A stretch of 64,000 nt of DNA from Undibacterium paludis (GCF_022568815.1 NZ_JAKZHX010000009.1:124001-188000), one strand, 5' to 3'; shown: positions 37,208-46,798, counted from the stretch's first letter. Program-made: numbers and translations. The notes: generated from the sequence alone by a model not told the origin.

Positions 37208-37405
37208 TTAAGCGGTTGGCATCATGCGCATGACGGAAACCATGTTGGTGTCATGAACACCTACGGCACCGCGCAATTGACGTTTGTTCTTGGTAGTTTT
37301 CTTGGTCAGGATGTGACGTTTGAAAGCTTGACCGCGTTTAACGGTACCACCTGGGCGAACGCGAAAGCGCTTTTTGGCGCTGCTTTTCGTCTTCATTTTT
37401 GGCAT
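37208..37405 (-). CDS. rpmI: 50S ribosomal protein L35
   Basis: 65 residues, full length, basic ([34 protein letters not shown]). The ribosome site AGAGGA lies inside a small hairpin just upstream (37414-37428), which could restrict initiation. Located in the standard infC-rpmI-rplT order. Confidence 0.97.
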   Translation of the reverse strand: MPKMKTKSSAKKRFRVRPGGTVKRGQAFKRHILTKKTTKNKRQLRGAVGVHDTNMVSVMRMMPTA

Positions 37406-37606
37406 AGCACTATCTGTCCTCTGGACAGCTCCACTTTTATATGATGGTAGGTGGCAGCAACGATCGCTACTCTTGGATGCCTACTTCTCACTTATTGTGA
37501 CCCGTCTTTATGATGGGTCTATCGTAATGCCCGCGCACACGCGAACCTCACAAATCTTGCCTGGAATCCGTTTACGACCTGAGGCCGGAAACAGATTCTA
37601 ACTGGC
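37406..37606 (-). promoter_or_regulatory. Leader region between infC and rpmI
   Basis: A 201-bp gene-free gap within the operon. On the minus strand it holds a GACCC/GGGTC stem (about 37505-37525) and, directly before rpmI, CTGTCC-AGA-GGACAG (37428-37414), which pairs the probable Shine-Dalgarno AGAGGA. In E. coli and Bacillus the corresponding region binds L20 for autoregulation; whether this one does is inferred from position only. Confidence 0.45.
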
Positions 37607-38128
37607 TTATTTCTTCTTCTTCGGCGCCAGAATCATGATCATCTGACGACCTTCCATCTTCGGAAACTGCTCGACCTGACCGTATGGATCAAGATCCATC
37701 TTCAAGCGTTCCAGCATGCGCATACCAATTTCCTGGTGAGCCATTTCACGACCGCGGAAGCGCAGAGTGATCTTGGTCTTGTCGCCATCTTCCAGGAACT
37801 TGATCAGATTACGCAATTTGATATTGTAATCACCATCATCCGTACCCGGGCGGAATTTAACCTCCTTGACCAGAATGACTTTTTGCTTCAGCTTGGCTTC
37901 GTGAGCTTTTTTCTGCTCCTGGTATTTGAACTTGCCGTAATCCATCAGACGGCAAACTGGCGGCTGCGCCGTCGGCGCTATTTCCACCAAATCAACATTG
38001 GCCTCTTCGGCTAAACGAAAGGCCTCACCCAGTTTTACGATGCCCAGTGGCTCGTTATCAACGCCGGATAAGCGCACTTCTGGCGCTGTAATTTCACCGT
38101 TGATGCGATGTGACTTGTCAGTAGCTAT
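37607..38128 (-). CDS. infC: Translation initiation factor IF-3, AUA start
   Basis: 173 residues: N-domain [19 protein letters not shown], linker rich in K/E ([16 protein letters not shown]) and C-domain ending in LAPKKKK. IF-3 blocks subunit joining and rejects non-standard start codons. No ATG exists near the conserved N-terminus. The codon ATA at 38128-38126 lies 7 nt after a strong AAGGA Shine-Dalgarno and gives the family-typical start (M)[13 protein letters not shown] at 38143 is an alternative but has no ribosome site. Rare start codons on infC are the known basis of IF-3 autoregulation. Confidence 0.95.
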   Translation of the reverse strand: MATDKSHRINGEITAPEVRLSGVDNEPLGIVKLGEAFRLAEEANVDLVEIAPTAQPPVCRLMDYGKFKYQEQKKAHEAKLKQKVILVKEVKFRPGTDDGDYNIKLRNLIKFLEDGDKTKITLRFRGREMAHQEIGMRMLERLKMDLDPYGQVEQFPKMEGRQMIMILAPKKKK

Positions 38129-38196
38129 TGCAGTTTCCTTCAAAAATAATAATAAAAGCTGCGCTACCCTGCTAAAACAGGGTCGCTGCTAATCTG

Positions 38197-40104
38197 TCAA
38201 ACCTTGGTTTCAACTTCGTTTTTCAAACGAGCTATAAAGGCGTCCAGAGGCATTACCCCCAGATCCAGATTGCCACGCGTACGCACAGCCACTGTATTGG
38301 CATCCCTCTCTTTATCACCTACAACAATGATGTAGGGCAGTTTTTGAATGGAATGCTCGCGTATTTTATAGGTAATTTTCTCATTACGCAAATCAGTATT
38401 TACCCTAAACCCTTGTTTCTTCAGGATTTCCGCAACAGATTTGCTGTATTCGGCCTGGGATTCAGAAATATTCAGCACAGAAACTTGCACAGGAGCCAGC
38501 CACAAAGGCAAGGCACCAGCATGATTTTCTATCAAGATACCGATAAAACGCTCCATGGAACCGACAATCGCCCTGTGCAACATGATAGGCACTTTGCGAC
38601 TGTTGTCATCTGCAACATATTCCGCACCCAAACGACCCGGCATGAAGAAATCGACCTGCATGGTGCCAACCTGCCATGGACGGCCCAGACTGTCTTTCAG
38701 GTGATATTCAATCTTCGGGCCATAGAAGGCACCCTCACCCGGCAGTTCCTCCCATTCCACACCACAAGAACGCAGCGCAGTACGCAGGGTTTCTTCGGCC
38801 GTATCCCAGATTTCGTCACTGCCAATACGATTTTCAGGGCGCAAGGCTAGTTTGATGGCAATCTTGTCAAAACCAAAATCTGTATAAACCTTCATCGCCT
38901 GCGGATGAAAAGCCATGACCTCATCCTGGATTTGCTCTTCTGTACAGAAGATATGACCATCATCCTGGGTAAAGCCACGCACACGCATGATGCCGTGCAA
39001 GGCGCCGGATGGCTCATTGCGGTGACATTGGCCAAACTCACCAAAACGCAAAGGCAGGTCACGGTAACTCTTCATACCGGAATTAAAAATCTGTACATGT
39101 CCAGGGCAGTTCATCGGCTTCAGGGCGTATTCACGGCTCTCGGACTCAGTGACAAACATATTGTCTTTATAGTTATCCCAGTGACCAGTCTTACCCCACA
39201 GACTTCTATCGAGAATCTGCGGCCCCTTCACCTCTTGATAACCACATTCCTGATACACCTTGCGCATGTGCTGCTCCACCTGTTGCCAGATAGTCCAGCC
39301 TTTGGCATGCCAGAACACCAGACCAGGAGCCTCGTCCTGGAAGTGGAACAGGTCGAGCGCCTTGCCAAGTTTGCGATGGTCGCGCTTCTCAGCCTCTTCC
39401 AGCATGTGCAGGTAAGCTTCCTGGTCTTCTTTTTTGGCAAAAGCAGTACCATAGACGCGTTGCAGCATCTCGTTCTTGGAATCACCGCGCCAGTAGGCAC
39501 CGGCCAGCTTCATGAGTTTGAATACTTTGAGCTTGCCCGTGGATGGCACGTGCGGGCCGCGGCACAGGTCGGTAAAGTTACCTTCTGTATACAGGGAAAC
39601 ATCCTGATCAGCAGGAATCGACTCTATGATTTCCGCCTTGTAGGCTTCACCTATGGATTTGAAATAGGTAACAGCTTCATCACGCGGCAAGACCTTGCGG
39701 GTAACCGGTTCGTCTTTTTTCGCCAGTTCAGCCATTTTCTTCTCTATCGCCACCAGGTCATCTGGTGTAAATGGACGCTTGTAAGAAAAGTCATAGTAAA
39801 AGCCATTTTCGATCACAGGCCCAATGGTCACCTGCGCATCCGGATACAATTCTTTAACCGCATACGCCAGCAAATGGGCAGTCGAATGACGGATCACATC
39901 CAGGCCATCTGCATCCTTGTCAGTCACGATAGCCAGATCAGAATCAGATTCAATGAGGAAAGAAGTATCAACCAGCTTGCCATTGACACGCCCGGCCAGG
40001 GCAGCTTTTGCCAGGCCAGCACCAATGCTGGCAGCAACCTGCGCCACCGTTACCGGCGCATCGAATTGTCGTTGCGAACCATCAGGAAGTTTTACTGAAA
40101 CCAT
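38197..40104 (-). CDS. thrS: Threonine-tRNA ligase
   Basis: A 635-residue class II synthetase: TGS domain (1-65), editing domain with [11 protein letters not shown] (HxxxH), catalytic core with [10 protein letters not shown] and [14 protein letters not shown], and the C-terminal anticodon-binding domain. The ATG at 40104 is preceded by GGAG with 6-nt spacing and is preferred to a TTG 12 nt further up. First gene of the translation operon; only 67 bp separate it from the tRNA-Val terminator, so its promoter and leader are short. Confidence 0.97.
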   Translation of the reverse strand: MVSVKLPDGSQRQFDAPVTVAQVAASIGAGLAKAALAGRVNGKLVDTSFLIESDSDLAIVTDKDADGLDVIRHSTAHLLAYAVKELYPDAQVTIGPVIENGFYYDFSYKRPFTPDDLVAIEKKMAELAKKDEPVTRKVLPRDEAVTYFKSIGEAYKAEIIESIPADQDVSLYTEGNFTDLCRGPHVPSTGKLKVFKLMKLAGAYWRGDSKNEMLQRVYGTAFAKKEDQEAYLHMLEEAEKRDHRKLGKALDLFHFQDEAPGLVFWHAKGWTIWQQVEQHMRKVYQECGYQEVKGPQILDRSLWGKTGHWDNYKDNMFVTESESREYALKPMNCPGHVQIFNSGMKSYRDLPLRFGEFGQCHRNEPSGALHGIMRVRGFTQDDGHIFCTEEQIQDEVMAFHPQAMKVYTDFGFDKIAIKLALRPENRIGSDEIWDTAEETLRTALRSCGVEWEELPGEGAFYGPKIEYHLKDSLGRPWQVGTMQVDFFMPGRLGAEYVADDNSRKVPIMLHRAIVGSMERFIGILIENHAGALPLWLAPVQVSVLNISESQAEYSKSVAEILKKQGFRVNTDLRNEKITYKIREHSIQKLPYIIVVGDKERDANTVAVRTRGNLDLGVMPLDAFIARLKNEVETKV

Positions 40105-40171
40105 GTCATTCTCCAAAGCGGGAAAAATACGAAAGAATTGAGACTAAAATTATGTTTAAAAAACGCAGACG

Positions 40172-40198
40172 AAAAAAAAGCACGGCTAGCCGTGCTTT
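40172..40198 (-). terminator. Rho-independent terminator of tRNA-Val
   Basis: Palindrome AAGCACGGCTAGCCGTGCTT (40179-40198) followed on the minus strand by a run of seven to eight T residues. It closes the leftward tRNA-Val transcript before thrS. Confidence 0.9.
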
Positions 40199-40331
40199 CT
40201 CAGTTTTTTACAAACGAAAAATATCCTCGACTAGAGTCGCTCCCAAACCAGTTTCGTGGTAGTTCGCGGTGTCATAACCAAAGATGCCTTTCTCGCTCTT
40301 AACTATAATATTTTAATTGTTTTAAATCCGT

Positions 40332-40408
40332 TGGTAGGCACGATTGGACTCGAACCAACGACCCCTACCATGTCAAGGTAGTGCTCTAACCAGCTGAGCT
40401 ACGCGCCT
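40332..40408 (-). tRNA. tRNA-Val (GAC)
   Basis: A 77-nt cloverleaf with encoded CCA. Acceptor AGGCGCG pairs with CGTGCCT, the D-arm has GCTC/GAGC, the anticodon stem-loop CTACCTTGACATGGTAG carries GAC, and the T-arm has GTTCGAGTCC. Minus strand, ahead of thrS. Confidence 0.96.
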
Positions 40409-40418
40409 AAGAAACAAG

Positions 40419-40424
40419 AGTATA
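40419..40424 (-). promoter_or_regulatory. Extended -10 promoter element of tRNA-Val
   Basis: On the minus strand TGCTATACT gives an extended -10 (TGnTATACT, hexamer at 40424-40419), about 10 bp before the tRNA 5' end. No clear -35 match is seen at the expected distance. Confidence 0.5.
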
Positions 40425-40501
40425 GCAGAGCCTTTACAGGAATTGCTAGTCCCCGCGAGCAAAAAAATTCATTACCCCCAAAAAATCGGATATTTTCTCT
40501 T

Positions 40502-40526
40502 GCGTGCCTTGGCCTTCAAGGCACGC
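40502..40526. other. Perfect 10-bp hairpin upstream of cation-efflux gene
   Basis: GCGTGCCTTG (40502-40511) and CAAGGCACGC (40517-40526) with a 5-nt loop, about 70 bp before the CDF gene and 95 bp before tRNA-Val on the other strand. Followed only by TTTG, so a weak terminator at best; an operator or leader structure is possible. Confidence 0.5.
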
Positions 40527-40598
40527 TTTGAACATGCGGGAACATGGGGTCATGCATCATCGGCTACACTATAGGGAATTAATATTGATAGCAAAAAT

Positions 40599-41534
40599 AT
40601 GTCCCATCAAGCCCGCGAGAAGAACAGCAACCACCTGCACGATCACCGCCATGGCGATGCTGAGCACAAGCATTATTTTGAGAATCGCAGTCAGAAAGTA
40701 CTAGCCTGGGCACTGGGCCTGACCCTGATTTTTGCCGGTGTGGAGGTCTTGTTTGGCTTCCTGTCGAATTCACTGACCCTGATTTCCGATGCTGGTCACA
40801 TGGTGACGGACGCAGCAGCGCTGGGACTCGCGCTGATGGCACAGATCATCGCCAAACGTCCGCCTACGGCAAAAAATTCTTTCGGCTTTGGCCGGGCAGA
40901 AGCGTTGGCCGCCTTCGTCAATGGCTTGCTGATGCTGGCTGTCATAGGCTGGATCGTCAAAGAAGCAATACAACGTTTTTCCAGTCCTGAAGTCGTACAA
41001 GGTGGCACTGTCATGCTGGTAGCAGGCATAGGCCTGGCCATCAATATAGTCGTCGCCTGGGTTTTGTCGCACGACAAGGAGAGTGTCAACACCAAGGCTG
41101 CCCTGGTACACGTCATGGGCGATTTGCTGGGCTCGATTGCCGCAATTGCTTCAGGCGCAGTGATTTACAAGACAGGCTGGATGCAGATCGATCCCCTGCT
41201 CTCCATCTTTGTATCCCTGCTGATCTTGAAATCGACGTTCGGCGTACTGAAAGAGTCGTATCACTTTTTGATGGAGGGCGTACCTCATCATATAGACTAT
41301 ATACAGATTGGCAATGACCTGGAAAACATCAGCGGCGTACTTTCAGTCCACGATTTACACGTATGGGAAATGTCCCCAGGCTATCCCGCACTGATAGGCC
41401 ATCTTGAGATTGAAGACATCAGCGCCTGGCCTCGCATACTGGAAAGTGTTAAAGCCATGCTACTTGAGAAGCATGGAATCGATCATATTACCCTGCAGGC
41501 CGAAGTGGCAGAACTGGAAGAGTTTGCCGAATAA
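40599..41534 (+). CDS. Cation diffusion facilitator (CDF) family transporter
   Basis: A 311-residue CzcD/ZitB-like divalent-cation/proton antiporter. A His-rich cytoplasmic start (HLHDHRHGDAEHKH) precedes six helices; the transport site motifs are SDAGHMVTD in helix 2 and HVMGDLLGS in helix 5, and the C-terminal cytoplasmic domain contains HDLHVWEMSPG. Likely exports Zn, Co or related metals from the cytoplasm; the metal cannot be fixed by sequence reading. It stands alone and ends at a hairpin shared with relA. Confidence 0.9.
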   Translation: MSHQAREKNSNHLHDHRHGDAEHKHYFENRSQKVLAWALGLTLIFAGVEVLFGFLSNSLTLISDAGHMVTDAAALGLALMAQIIAKRPPTAKNSFGFGRAEALAAFVNGLLMLAVIGWIVKEAIQRFSSPEVVQGGTVMLVAGIGLAINIVVAWVLSHDKESVNTKAALVHVMGDLLGSIAAIASGAVIYKTGWMQIDPLLSIFVSLLILKSTFGVLKESYHFLMEGVPHHIDYIQIGNDLENISGVLSVHDLHVWEMSPGYPALIGHLEIEDISAWPRILESVKAMLLEKHGIDHITLQAEVAELEEFAE

Positions 41535-41546
41535 ATCAGAATAAAT

Positions 41547-41590
41547 CAGGCATGCCTGATGAATTAACCAGCAGGCATGCCACACGTTTT
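41547..41590. terminator. Inverted repeat between CDF gene and relA (probable terminator)
   Basis: GGCATGCCTG (41549-41558) pairs with CAGGCATGCC (41572-41581), followed by ACACGTTTT. The left arm is itself inside the palindrome TCAGGCATGCCTGA. It lies between convergent genes; the T-tract is short. Confidence 0.6.
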
Positions 41591-41612
41591 AACTCCCGGA
41601 TCGTACTGCCGG

Positions 41613-43850
41613 TTAATTTCTGCGCACTTCCAGAACGCCACTGACTTCATGCAGCACAGTCAGCGCTTTCTGCAATTGGGTGGTACCACCGATCTCCACG
41701 GTAAAAGACATGCGTGCCTGTGATTTTGCACTCTGGGTATTGACACCTATCACATTGATTTTTTCGCGTGAAAAAACTTCAGAAATATCCCGCAGCAAAC
41801 CCTGCCTATCCTGGGCAAGCACAAAGATATCGACGGGGTAAACCGTATCCTTGCCGTGATCACCCCAGGTGGTTTGTATCACCCGTTCCGGCGCCTTGTT
41901 ACGCATCTCGGCAAAATTCTTGCAACTGAGACGATGAATAGAGACCCCCTTGCCACGCGTGACAAAACCAACGATATCATCAGGCGGTGCCGGTTTGCAG
42001 CAACGCGCAAGCTGGGTCATCAAGCCATCCGTACCAACCACCAGCACGCCGGACTTGGCGCCCTGAGTGACACTGGAAGCACGGCTTTTATTGGTGAAGC
42101 TGGCCTCATCCGGTTCCGGCTCTACCGGGTTCTCACGCAAGACAGTTTCAATTTGCCGAAGACTGAATTCCTCTTTGCCAACAGACAGGAATAAATCATT
42201 GACGTCAGCAAAACCGAGTTTGCGCGCCAGCTCCTCCAGGTTAACGGCCGTTTTACCTTCGCGCTGTAAAGTTTTTTCAACCATGGCGCGGCCATTCGAC
42301 AGGGTTTCTTCCTGATCGATGGCATTGAACCAGGCACGGATTTTTGTACGCGTGCGGGTACTGGCCGAATAGTCAGGCGTCAGCCAATCGCGCGAAGGTC
42401 CTGCCTGCGAAGAGCCTACCTTCAAGGTAATGATTTCTACCGTTTGTCCATTCTTCAGCGGCGTATTCAATGGCACCATGACATTGTCGACCCGCGCACC
42501 ACGGCAGCGGTGTCCAACGTCAGTGTGCAAGTGATAGGCAAAATCAACCGGCGTTGAGCCGCACGGCAATTCGATGACACGCGCCTGCGGCGTCAGGACA
42601 TAAATCCTGTCATCTAGGCTGGCAGCCTTGAGTTTTTCCACCCATTCACGCTGCAATTCTTCATGCTCGACAACCACGTCGGTCACATCGGTTTTCCAGG
42701 CTAGCAGTTGGCGCAACCAGGCAATTTTCTCATCGTATTCCTGTGCTGAAAAATTCGAGCCGCCCGACTCCTTGTAGCGCCAGTGCGCTGCCACGCCATA
42801 TTCGGCAAATTGATGCATTTCACGTGTACGTATCTGCACTTCCAGCGGCCTGCCATCCTCCACGACCACAACGGTGTGCAGGGACTTATAACCATTTGGT
42901 TTTGGGCGTGAAATATAGTCGTCGAATTCTTTCGGTATCGGCACCCAGGCGTTATGGACGATACCGAGAACGGTATAGCAATCCTTGATGTCGTCAACAA
43001 TGACACGGAAGGCACGCACGTCATACAACTCATCAAAATCGACTGACTTGCCTTTCATCTTCTTCCAGATGCTATAGATATGCTTGGGTCGACCCGACAC
43101 TTCAGCCTTGACGCCGGCGGCCTGCAATTCTGTATTCAACCTGGCGATGGCGTTGACGACAAAGCTTTCGCGCTCCAGCCGTTTCTCTTCAAGCATCTTG
43201 GCAATACGCTTGTATTGCTGCGGCTCCAGAAACCGGAAAGACAGGTCTTCCAGCTCCCATTTCAGTTGCCAGACCCCAAGGCGGTTTGCCAGCGGCGCGT
43301 ACAAGTCCATGGTTTCGCTGGCGTATTGCTGTGCTGCCCCATCTTCACGCTTGCATTCAGCAAAATACCTGAGAGTGGTGACACGTGAAGCCAGGCGCAC
43401 CAGCACCACGCGCATATCCGTGGCCATGGCCAGCACCATCTTGCGCAGGGTTTCCATCTGACTGGCGGCTTTTTCAGCGGCGTCCTTACCCCGCCCGACA
43501 TCATGCTGAGTCAATGCCGCCTCCCGCAATTTCATCAGGCGGCGTATGCCACTGACCAGGTCGGCGATTTCCTTGCCAAAGCGAATTTCTATCTGTTCGG
43601 CAGCAATAGGATTGAGCTCCGGCAGTTCAAACAGAATAGCGGCAATGCGAGTATCAACATCGGTACGCAGCATGGCCAGTGTAGACACCACGCCGCTGAC
43701 AAACTGCAGGGCATTTTGCTCGGTAACGACGTTTTTGTTCGCATACAGAGGCGTGACATACTCAAGCGCCTCCATGACGCGTTCGGCATCGGCGTCGGAC
43801 AAACCCTCGAGCAGAGCCGATTCTGATGCAGTAGTCGAGATTGAAACCAT
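41613..43850 (-). CDS. relA: (p)ppGpp synthetase RelA, inactive hydrolase domain
   Basis: A 745-residue long RSH protein. The N-terminal HD region reads AAILFELPELNPI where SpoT has the HDxxED metal site, so hydrolase activity is lost as in E. coli RelA. The synthetase domain has GRPKHIYSIWKKM, YDVRAFRVIV and EFDDYISRPKPNGYKSLHT, the last with the acidic EFDD of RelA. TGS (about 400-460), helical/zinc-finger and C-terminal ACT domains follow. It makes ppGpp on stalled ribosomes. The ATG at 43850 is 5 bp after the RidA stop; the frame to 43895 would overlap that gene. Confidence 0.94.
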   Translation of the reverse strand: MVSISTTASESALLEGLSDADAERVMEALEYVTPLYANKNVVTEQNALQFVSGVVSTLAMLRTDVDTRIAAILFELPELNPIAAEQIEIRFGKEIADLVSGIRRLMKLREAALTQHDVGRGKDAAEKAASQMETLRKMVLAMATDMRVVLVRLASRVTTLRYFAECKREDGAAQQYASETMDLYAPLANRLGVWQLKWELEDLSFRFLEPQQYKRIAKMLEEKRLERESFVVNAIARLNTELQAAGVKAEVSGRPKHIYSIWKKMKGKSVDFDELYDVRAFRVIVDDIKDCYTVLGIVHNAWVPIPKEFDDYISRPKPNGYKSLHTVVVVEDGRPLEVQIRTREMHQFAEYGVAAHWRYKESGGSNFSAQEYDEKIAWLRQLLAWKTDVTDVVVEHEELQREWVEKLKAASLDDRIYVLTPQARVIELPCGSTPVDFAYHLHTDVGHRCRGARVDNVMVPLNTPLKNGQTVEIITLKVGSSQAGPSRDWLTPDYSASTRTRTKIRAWFNAIDQEETLSNGRAMVEKTLQREGKTAVNLEELARKLGFADVNDLFLSVGKEEFSLRQIETVLRENPVEPEPDEASFTNKSRASSVTQGAKSGVLVVGTDGLMTQLARCCKPAPPDDIVGFVTRGKGVSIHRLSCKNFAEMRNKAPERVIQTTWGDHGKDTVYPVDIFVLAQDRQGLLRDISEVFSREKINVIGVNTQSAKSQARMSFTVEIGGTTQLQKALTVLHEVSGVLEVRRN

Positions 43851-43855
43851 ATCTG

Positions 43856-44206
43856 TTATTTCTGGGCTGCAGTAACAACGATCTCTATCAACCATTCAGG
43901 ATTGGCCAGCTTTGCTTCCACTGTTGCCCGTGGCGGGGAATTGCCGTTGGCCACCCAGGCGTCCCAGACGGTGTTCATGGCAGCAATCATGCTGATATCT
44001 TTCAGAAAAATCTGGCAACTCAATATGCGTGTTTTATCACTACCGGCTTCGGCCAGCAAACGGTCAACATGGGCGAGCACTTGCTGCGTCTGCCCCTCTA
44101 TTGATTGCGTTGCGTCATCCGGGATTTGCCCCGCCAGATAGACGACTTTATTGAAAATGGCCGTTTCAGATAAACGTGGACCTACATGAAATCTCTGGAT
44201 ACTCAT
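43856..44206 (-). CDS. RidA family protein
   Basis: 116 residues of the YjgF/YER057c/UK114 fold. The family pattern is visible in VVYLAGQIPDD, a conserved QTQQVLAHVDRLL helix and the C-terminal PPRATVEAKLANPEWLIEI with the enamine-handling arginine. RidA proteins hydrolyse reactive 2-aminoacrylate-type imines. Five bp before relA and 14 bp after the alpha/beta hydrolase gene, so the three may be co-transcribed. Confidence 0.9.
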   Translation of the reverse strand: MSIQRFHVGPRLSETAIFNKVVYLAGQIPDDATQSIEGQTQQVLAHVDRLLAEAGSDKTRILSCQIFLKDISMIAAMNTVWDAWVANGNSPPRATVEAKLANPEWLIEIVVTAAQK

Positions 44207-44219
44207 TTTTCACTCAAAT

Positions 44220-45083
44220 TTAGTTCAACAAAAAATCAACTGCCACAGCAATCTGCTCCGCTTGCACAAAAGTCGGCGCATGCCCTACCCCGGCAAACTC
44301 AACCAGTTTCGCTTTGGGGCCGCGCTGGCTCATTTCGTGTGCGGATTGGGCTGTCAGCAGATCAGACTCGCTACCACGTACCAGCAAGGTTGGACATTGT
44401 ATGGCGTCATATGCCGCCCAAAGATAACTCTGGGCCGCCAGCGCCATTTCCGGCGTACTGGCTTTGATTGGCACTGCAAGGCCAAGGTCATAGTGTCGCA
44501 CCCATTGCCCCTGTTCATTTTGACGTAGCACATCACGTGCCAGTTTTTCCCACTGTTCAGGACTGTGTGGCCCGAAAGAGATCGAAATCGCCTTGATATA
44601 TTCCTGTGCTTCTGCAAATGTGGCAAAACGTACATCCTGGCCTATATAGTCGCCTATCCTGGCCAAGGCCTCAGGATTGAGCACCGGGCCGACATCGTTC
44701 AATATCAGCTTGCTGATGGGATTATCAGGCAGGCTTGCCAGACTCATTCCTATCAGGCCGCCCATCGAGGTACCAAACCAGTGCACGATCTCGGCATCAA
44801 GGCGTGCCAGCAGGCACACCATATCACTGACATATTGCGGTATCTGATAGTGCACGGGATTGCGCAACCAGCCAGAATGACCGCGCCCGACCACATCGGG
44901 GCAAACCACGCGGTAATGCTGACACAGCGCAGCAGCCAGGGCATCAAAGTCATCCGCCACCCGCGTGACACCATGGACGCAGATCAGGACTTTCTTATTG
45001 AGCGGATCTCCCCACTCTTTATACGACATGGTATGCAAGCCGGAAGGCGAGATACATTGCAGCGTTTTGCGTCTGGCCTGCAT
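44220..45083 (-). CDS. Alpha/beta hydrolase
   Basis: A 287-residue alpha/beta-hydrolase-fold enzyme. HGVTR near residue 38 forms the oxyanion region, the nucleophile elbow is GTSMGG with S106, an aspartate in RGSESDLL and a histidine in GVGHAPTF complete the triad. Substrate unknown; ester or C-C bond hydrolases of this type are diverse. First of a leftward group with ridA and relA. Confidence 0.88.
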   Translation of the reverse strand: MQARRKTLQCISPSGLHTMSYKEWGDPLNKKVLICVHGVTRVADDFDALAAALCQHYRVVCPDVVGRGHSGWLRNPVHYQIPQYVSDMVCLLARLDAEIVHWFGTSMGGLIGMSLASLPDNPISKLILNDVGPVLNPEALARIGDYIGQDVRFATFAEAQEYIKAISISFGPHSPEQWEKLARDVLRQNEQGQWVRHYDLGLAVPIKASTPEMALAAQSYLWAAYDAIQCPTLLVRGSESDLLTAQSAHEMSQRGPKAKLVEFAGVGHAPTFVQAEQIAVAVDFLLN

Positions 45084-45273
45084 AGATCATCCTTGTGAAC
45101 AGTATTTTTACTACGACATTTTACCGTTCGTTGGCCTTAAAATCATTGTTATCCGCCCTGAATCGGCTTAATTAAGCAAAACGATATTTGCAATAATGCC
45201 AATTTTATTCCGATTCAGGCAAAAAAGCGTAAATTTTGCAGCTATCCCAAAAAACCAACATTCAGGAGTCGAC

Positions 45274-46065
45274 ATGCCAGCAGCTTCCCTCACAACCAAG
45301 ACAGCCCTTGTTACGGGCTCCACCTCTGGCATAGGCCTGGGCATAGCACGCTCACTGGCTGCCGAGGGCGCCAACATCATTTTCAATGGATTCGGTGACA
45401 GGCAGGAGATACAGAAGCTGCAAACATCTGTCGAAACAGAATTTGGCGTCCGCACCGCCTATCATAATGCCGACATGAGCAAAGCCGTTGAAATAGAAGC
45501 AATGATGGACTTTGCCAGCAGCTTTGGCGGCGTAGACATCCTGGTCAACAATGCCGGCATACAGCATGTCGCCAATATCGAAGACTTCCCGGTCGACAAA
45601 TGGGATGCCATTATCGCCATCAACCTGACGTCATGCTTCCACACTACCCGACTGGCTCTGCCATATATGAAGCAAAAGAACTGGGGGCGCATCATCAATC
45701 TGGCCTCTGTCCATGGCCTGGTCGCCTCGGCACAGAAATCCGCCTACGTGGCCGCCAAGCATGGACTGGTCGGTTTTACCAAGACCACGGCGCTGGAGAC
45801 TGCACAAACAGGTATTACCTGCAATGCCATCTGTCCAGGCTGGGTACTGACACCGCTGGTGCAAAAACAGGTCGATGCCCGCGCCGAAAAAGACAACGTG
45901 GACAACGAAACGGCAAAAAAACGCCTGCTGGCTGAAAAACAGCCTTCGGGTGAGTTCGTCACGCCAGAGCAATTAGGTGCCCTGGCGGTGTTTTTTTGCA
46001 GCACGGCAGCCGATCAGATACGTGGCGTAGCCTGGAATATGGATGGTGGCTGGGTCGCTCAATAG
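45274..46065 (+). CDS. bdhA: D-3-hydroxybutyrate dehydrogenase
   Basis: A 263-residue SDR enzyme oxidising D-3-hydroxybutyrate to acetoacetate with NAD. Cofactor motif TGSTSGIG (14-21), NNAG (92-95), catalytic S145, Y158 and K162, and the family's substrate loop with KQVDAR and C-terminal WNMDGGWVAQ. The ATG at 45274 has AGGAG 5 nt upstream; an upstream in-frame ATG at 45196 has none. Together with the CoA-transferase genes 0.7 kb downstream it forms a 3-hydroxybutyrate (PHB) use pathway. Confidence 0.92.
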   Translation: MPAASLTTKTALVTGSTSGIGLGIARSLAAEGANIIFNGFGDRQEIQKLQTSVETEFGVRTAYHNADMSKAVEIEAMMDFASSFGGVDILVNNAGIQHVANIEDFPVDKWDAIIAINLTSCFHTTRLALPYMKQKNWGRIINLASVHGLVASAQKSAYVAAKHGLVGFTKTTALETAQTGITCNAICPGWVLTPLVQKQVDARAEKDNVDNETAKKRLLAEKQPSGEFVTPEQLGALAVFFCSTAADQIRGVAWNMDGGWVAQ

Positions 46066-46074
46066 CCCGCAAAC

Positions 46075-46116
46075 CAGGGCCAGGATACAACAAAGCATTG
46101 TGTTTCACTGGCCCTG
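46075..46116. other. Hairpin after bdhA
   Basis: CAGGGCCAG (46075-46083) pairs with CTGGCCCTG (46108-46116) with an inner ATACAA/TTGTGT stem. There is no T-tract, so it may be an mRNA-stabilising 3' hairpin rather than a terminator. Confidence 0.45.
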
Positions 46117-46171
46117 CCCCTTGCGCAGAGGTATAGTTGCAGCACTCATTTGATATGAATAAGGAGTACCC

Positions 46172-46696
46172 ATGCACACTGCTATGCGCATCATCCTGGT
46201 TTCTGCAATTTTACTGAATGCCGCCACTTGCGCTGCAGCGGACAAAATGAAGCCTGGACTATGGGAGATGACAACCAAGTCAGATGCCATGAAAGCCATG
46301 CCAAAAATCCCGCCTGAACAATTGGAAAAAATGAAGCAGATGGGCGTCAAAATGCCTGACATGCAAAATGGCGCCATGGTACACAAGGTTTGTTTTACCA
46401 AGGAGATGGTTGATCAGGACAAGCCTCCTGCCAGTGGTCGTGAACAACATTGCCAGAACAAGAGTTTTAACCGCTCGGGCAACACTTACACAGCCGAAAT
46501 AGTCTGCGAATCCCCGGACATGAAAGGCACAGGCACAGTCAAAGGCAGCATGACACCAGACAGTGTAAATTCAATCTATGATTTCAACGGCACTTCGCGC
46601 GGCAAACCGATCAATCAGCATATGGAAACCACTGGCAAATGGTTGGGTAGCGACTGCGGTGACACCAAACCTTTTCCCATGCCGCAAAAAAAATAA
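46172..46696 (+). CDS. DUF3617 family secreted protein
   Basis: 174 residues with signal peptide (cleavage near CAAA-DKM) and the DUF3617 start KMKPGLWEMTT. Methionine- and lysine-rich middle part and four cysteines (VCFT, HCQN, VCES, DCGD) likely paired in two disulfides in the periplasm. Function of the family is not known. It lies between bdhA and a bidirectional terminator and may share the bdhA transcript. Confidence 0.83.
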   Translation: MHTAMRIILVSAILLNAATCAAADKMKPGLWEMTTKSDAMKAMPKIPPEQLEKMKQMGVKMPDMQNGAMVHKVCFTKEMVDQDKPPASGREQHCQNKSFNRSGNTYTAEIVCESPDMKGTGTVKGSMTPDSVNSIYDFNGTSRGKPINQHMETTGKWLGSDCGDTKPFPMPQKK

Positions 46697-46730
46697 ATCC
46701 TCGGCAGAGAGTTTCGACAGTCTTCAATAA

Positions 46731-46766
46731 CAAAAGGCCGGTGTGAATGAATGCACCGGCCTTTTG
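46731..46766. terminator. Bidirectional terminator between DUF3617 gene and scoB
   Basis: CAAAAGGCCGGTG (46731-46743) and CACCGGCCTTTTG (46754-46766) form a perfect 13-bp stem with a 10-nt loop, serving the two convergent genes. Confidence 0.9.
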
Positions 46767-46798
46767 TTGTTTTCTCTATTTACTGCCAGGCAGCGGCA

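Noticed and set aside
38905..40098. 397-codon plus-strand frame opposite thrS
   Set aside because: Long antisense frame created by codon use of thrS; no domain, no ribosome site, thrS is certain.
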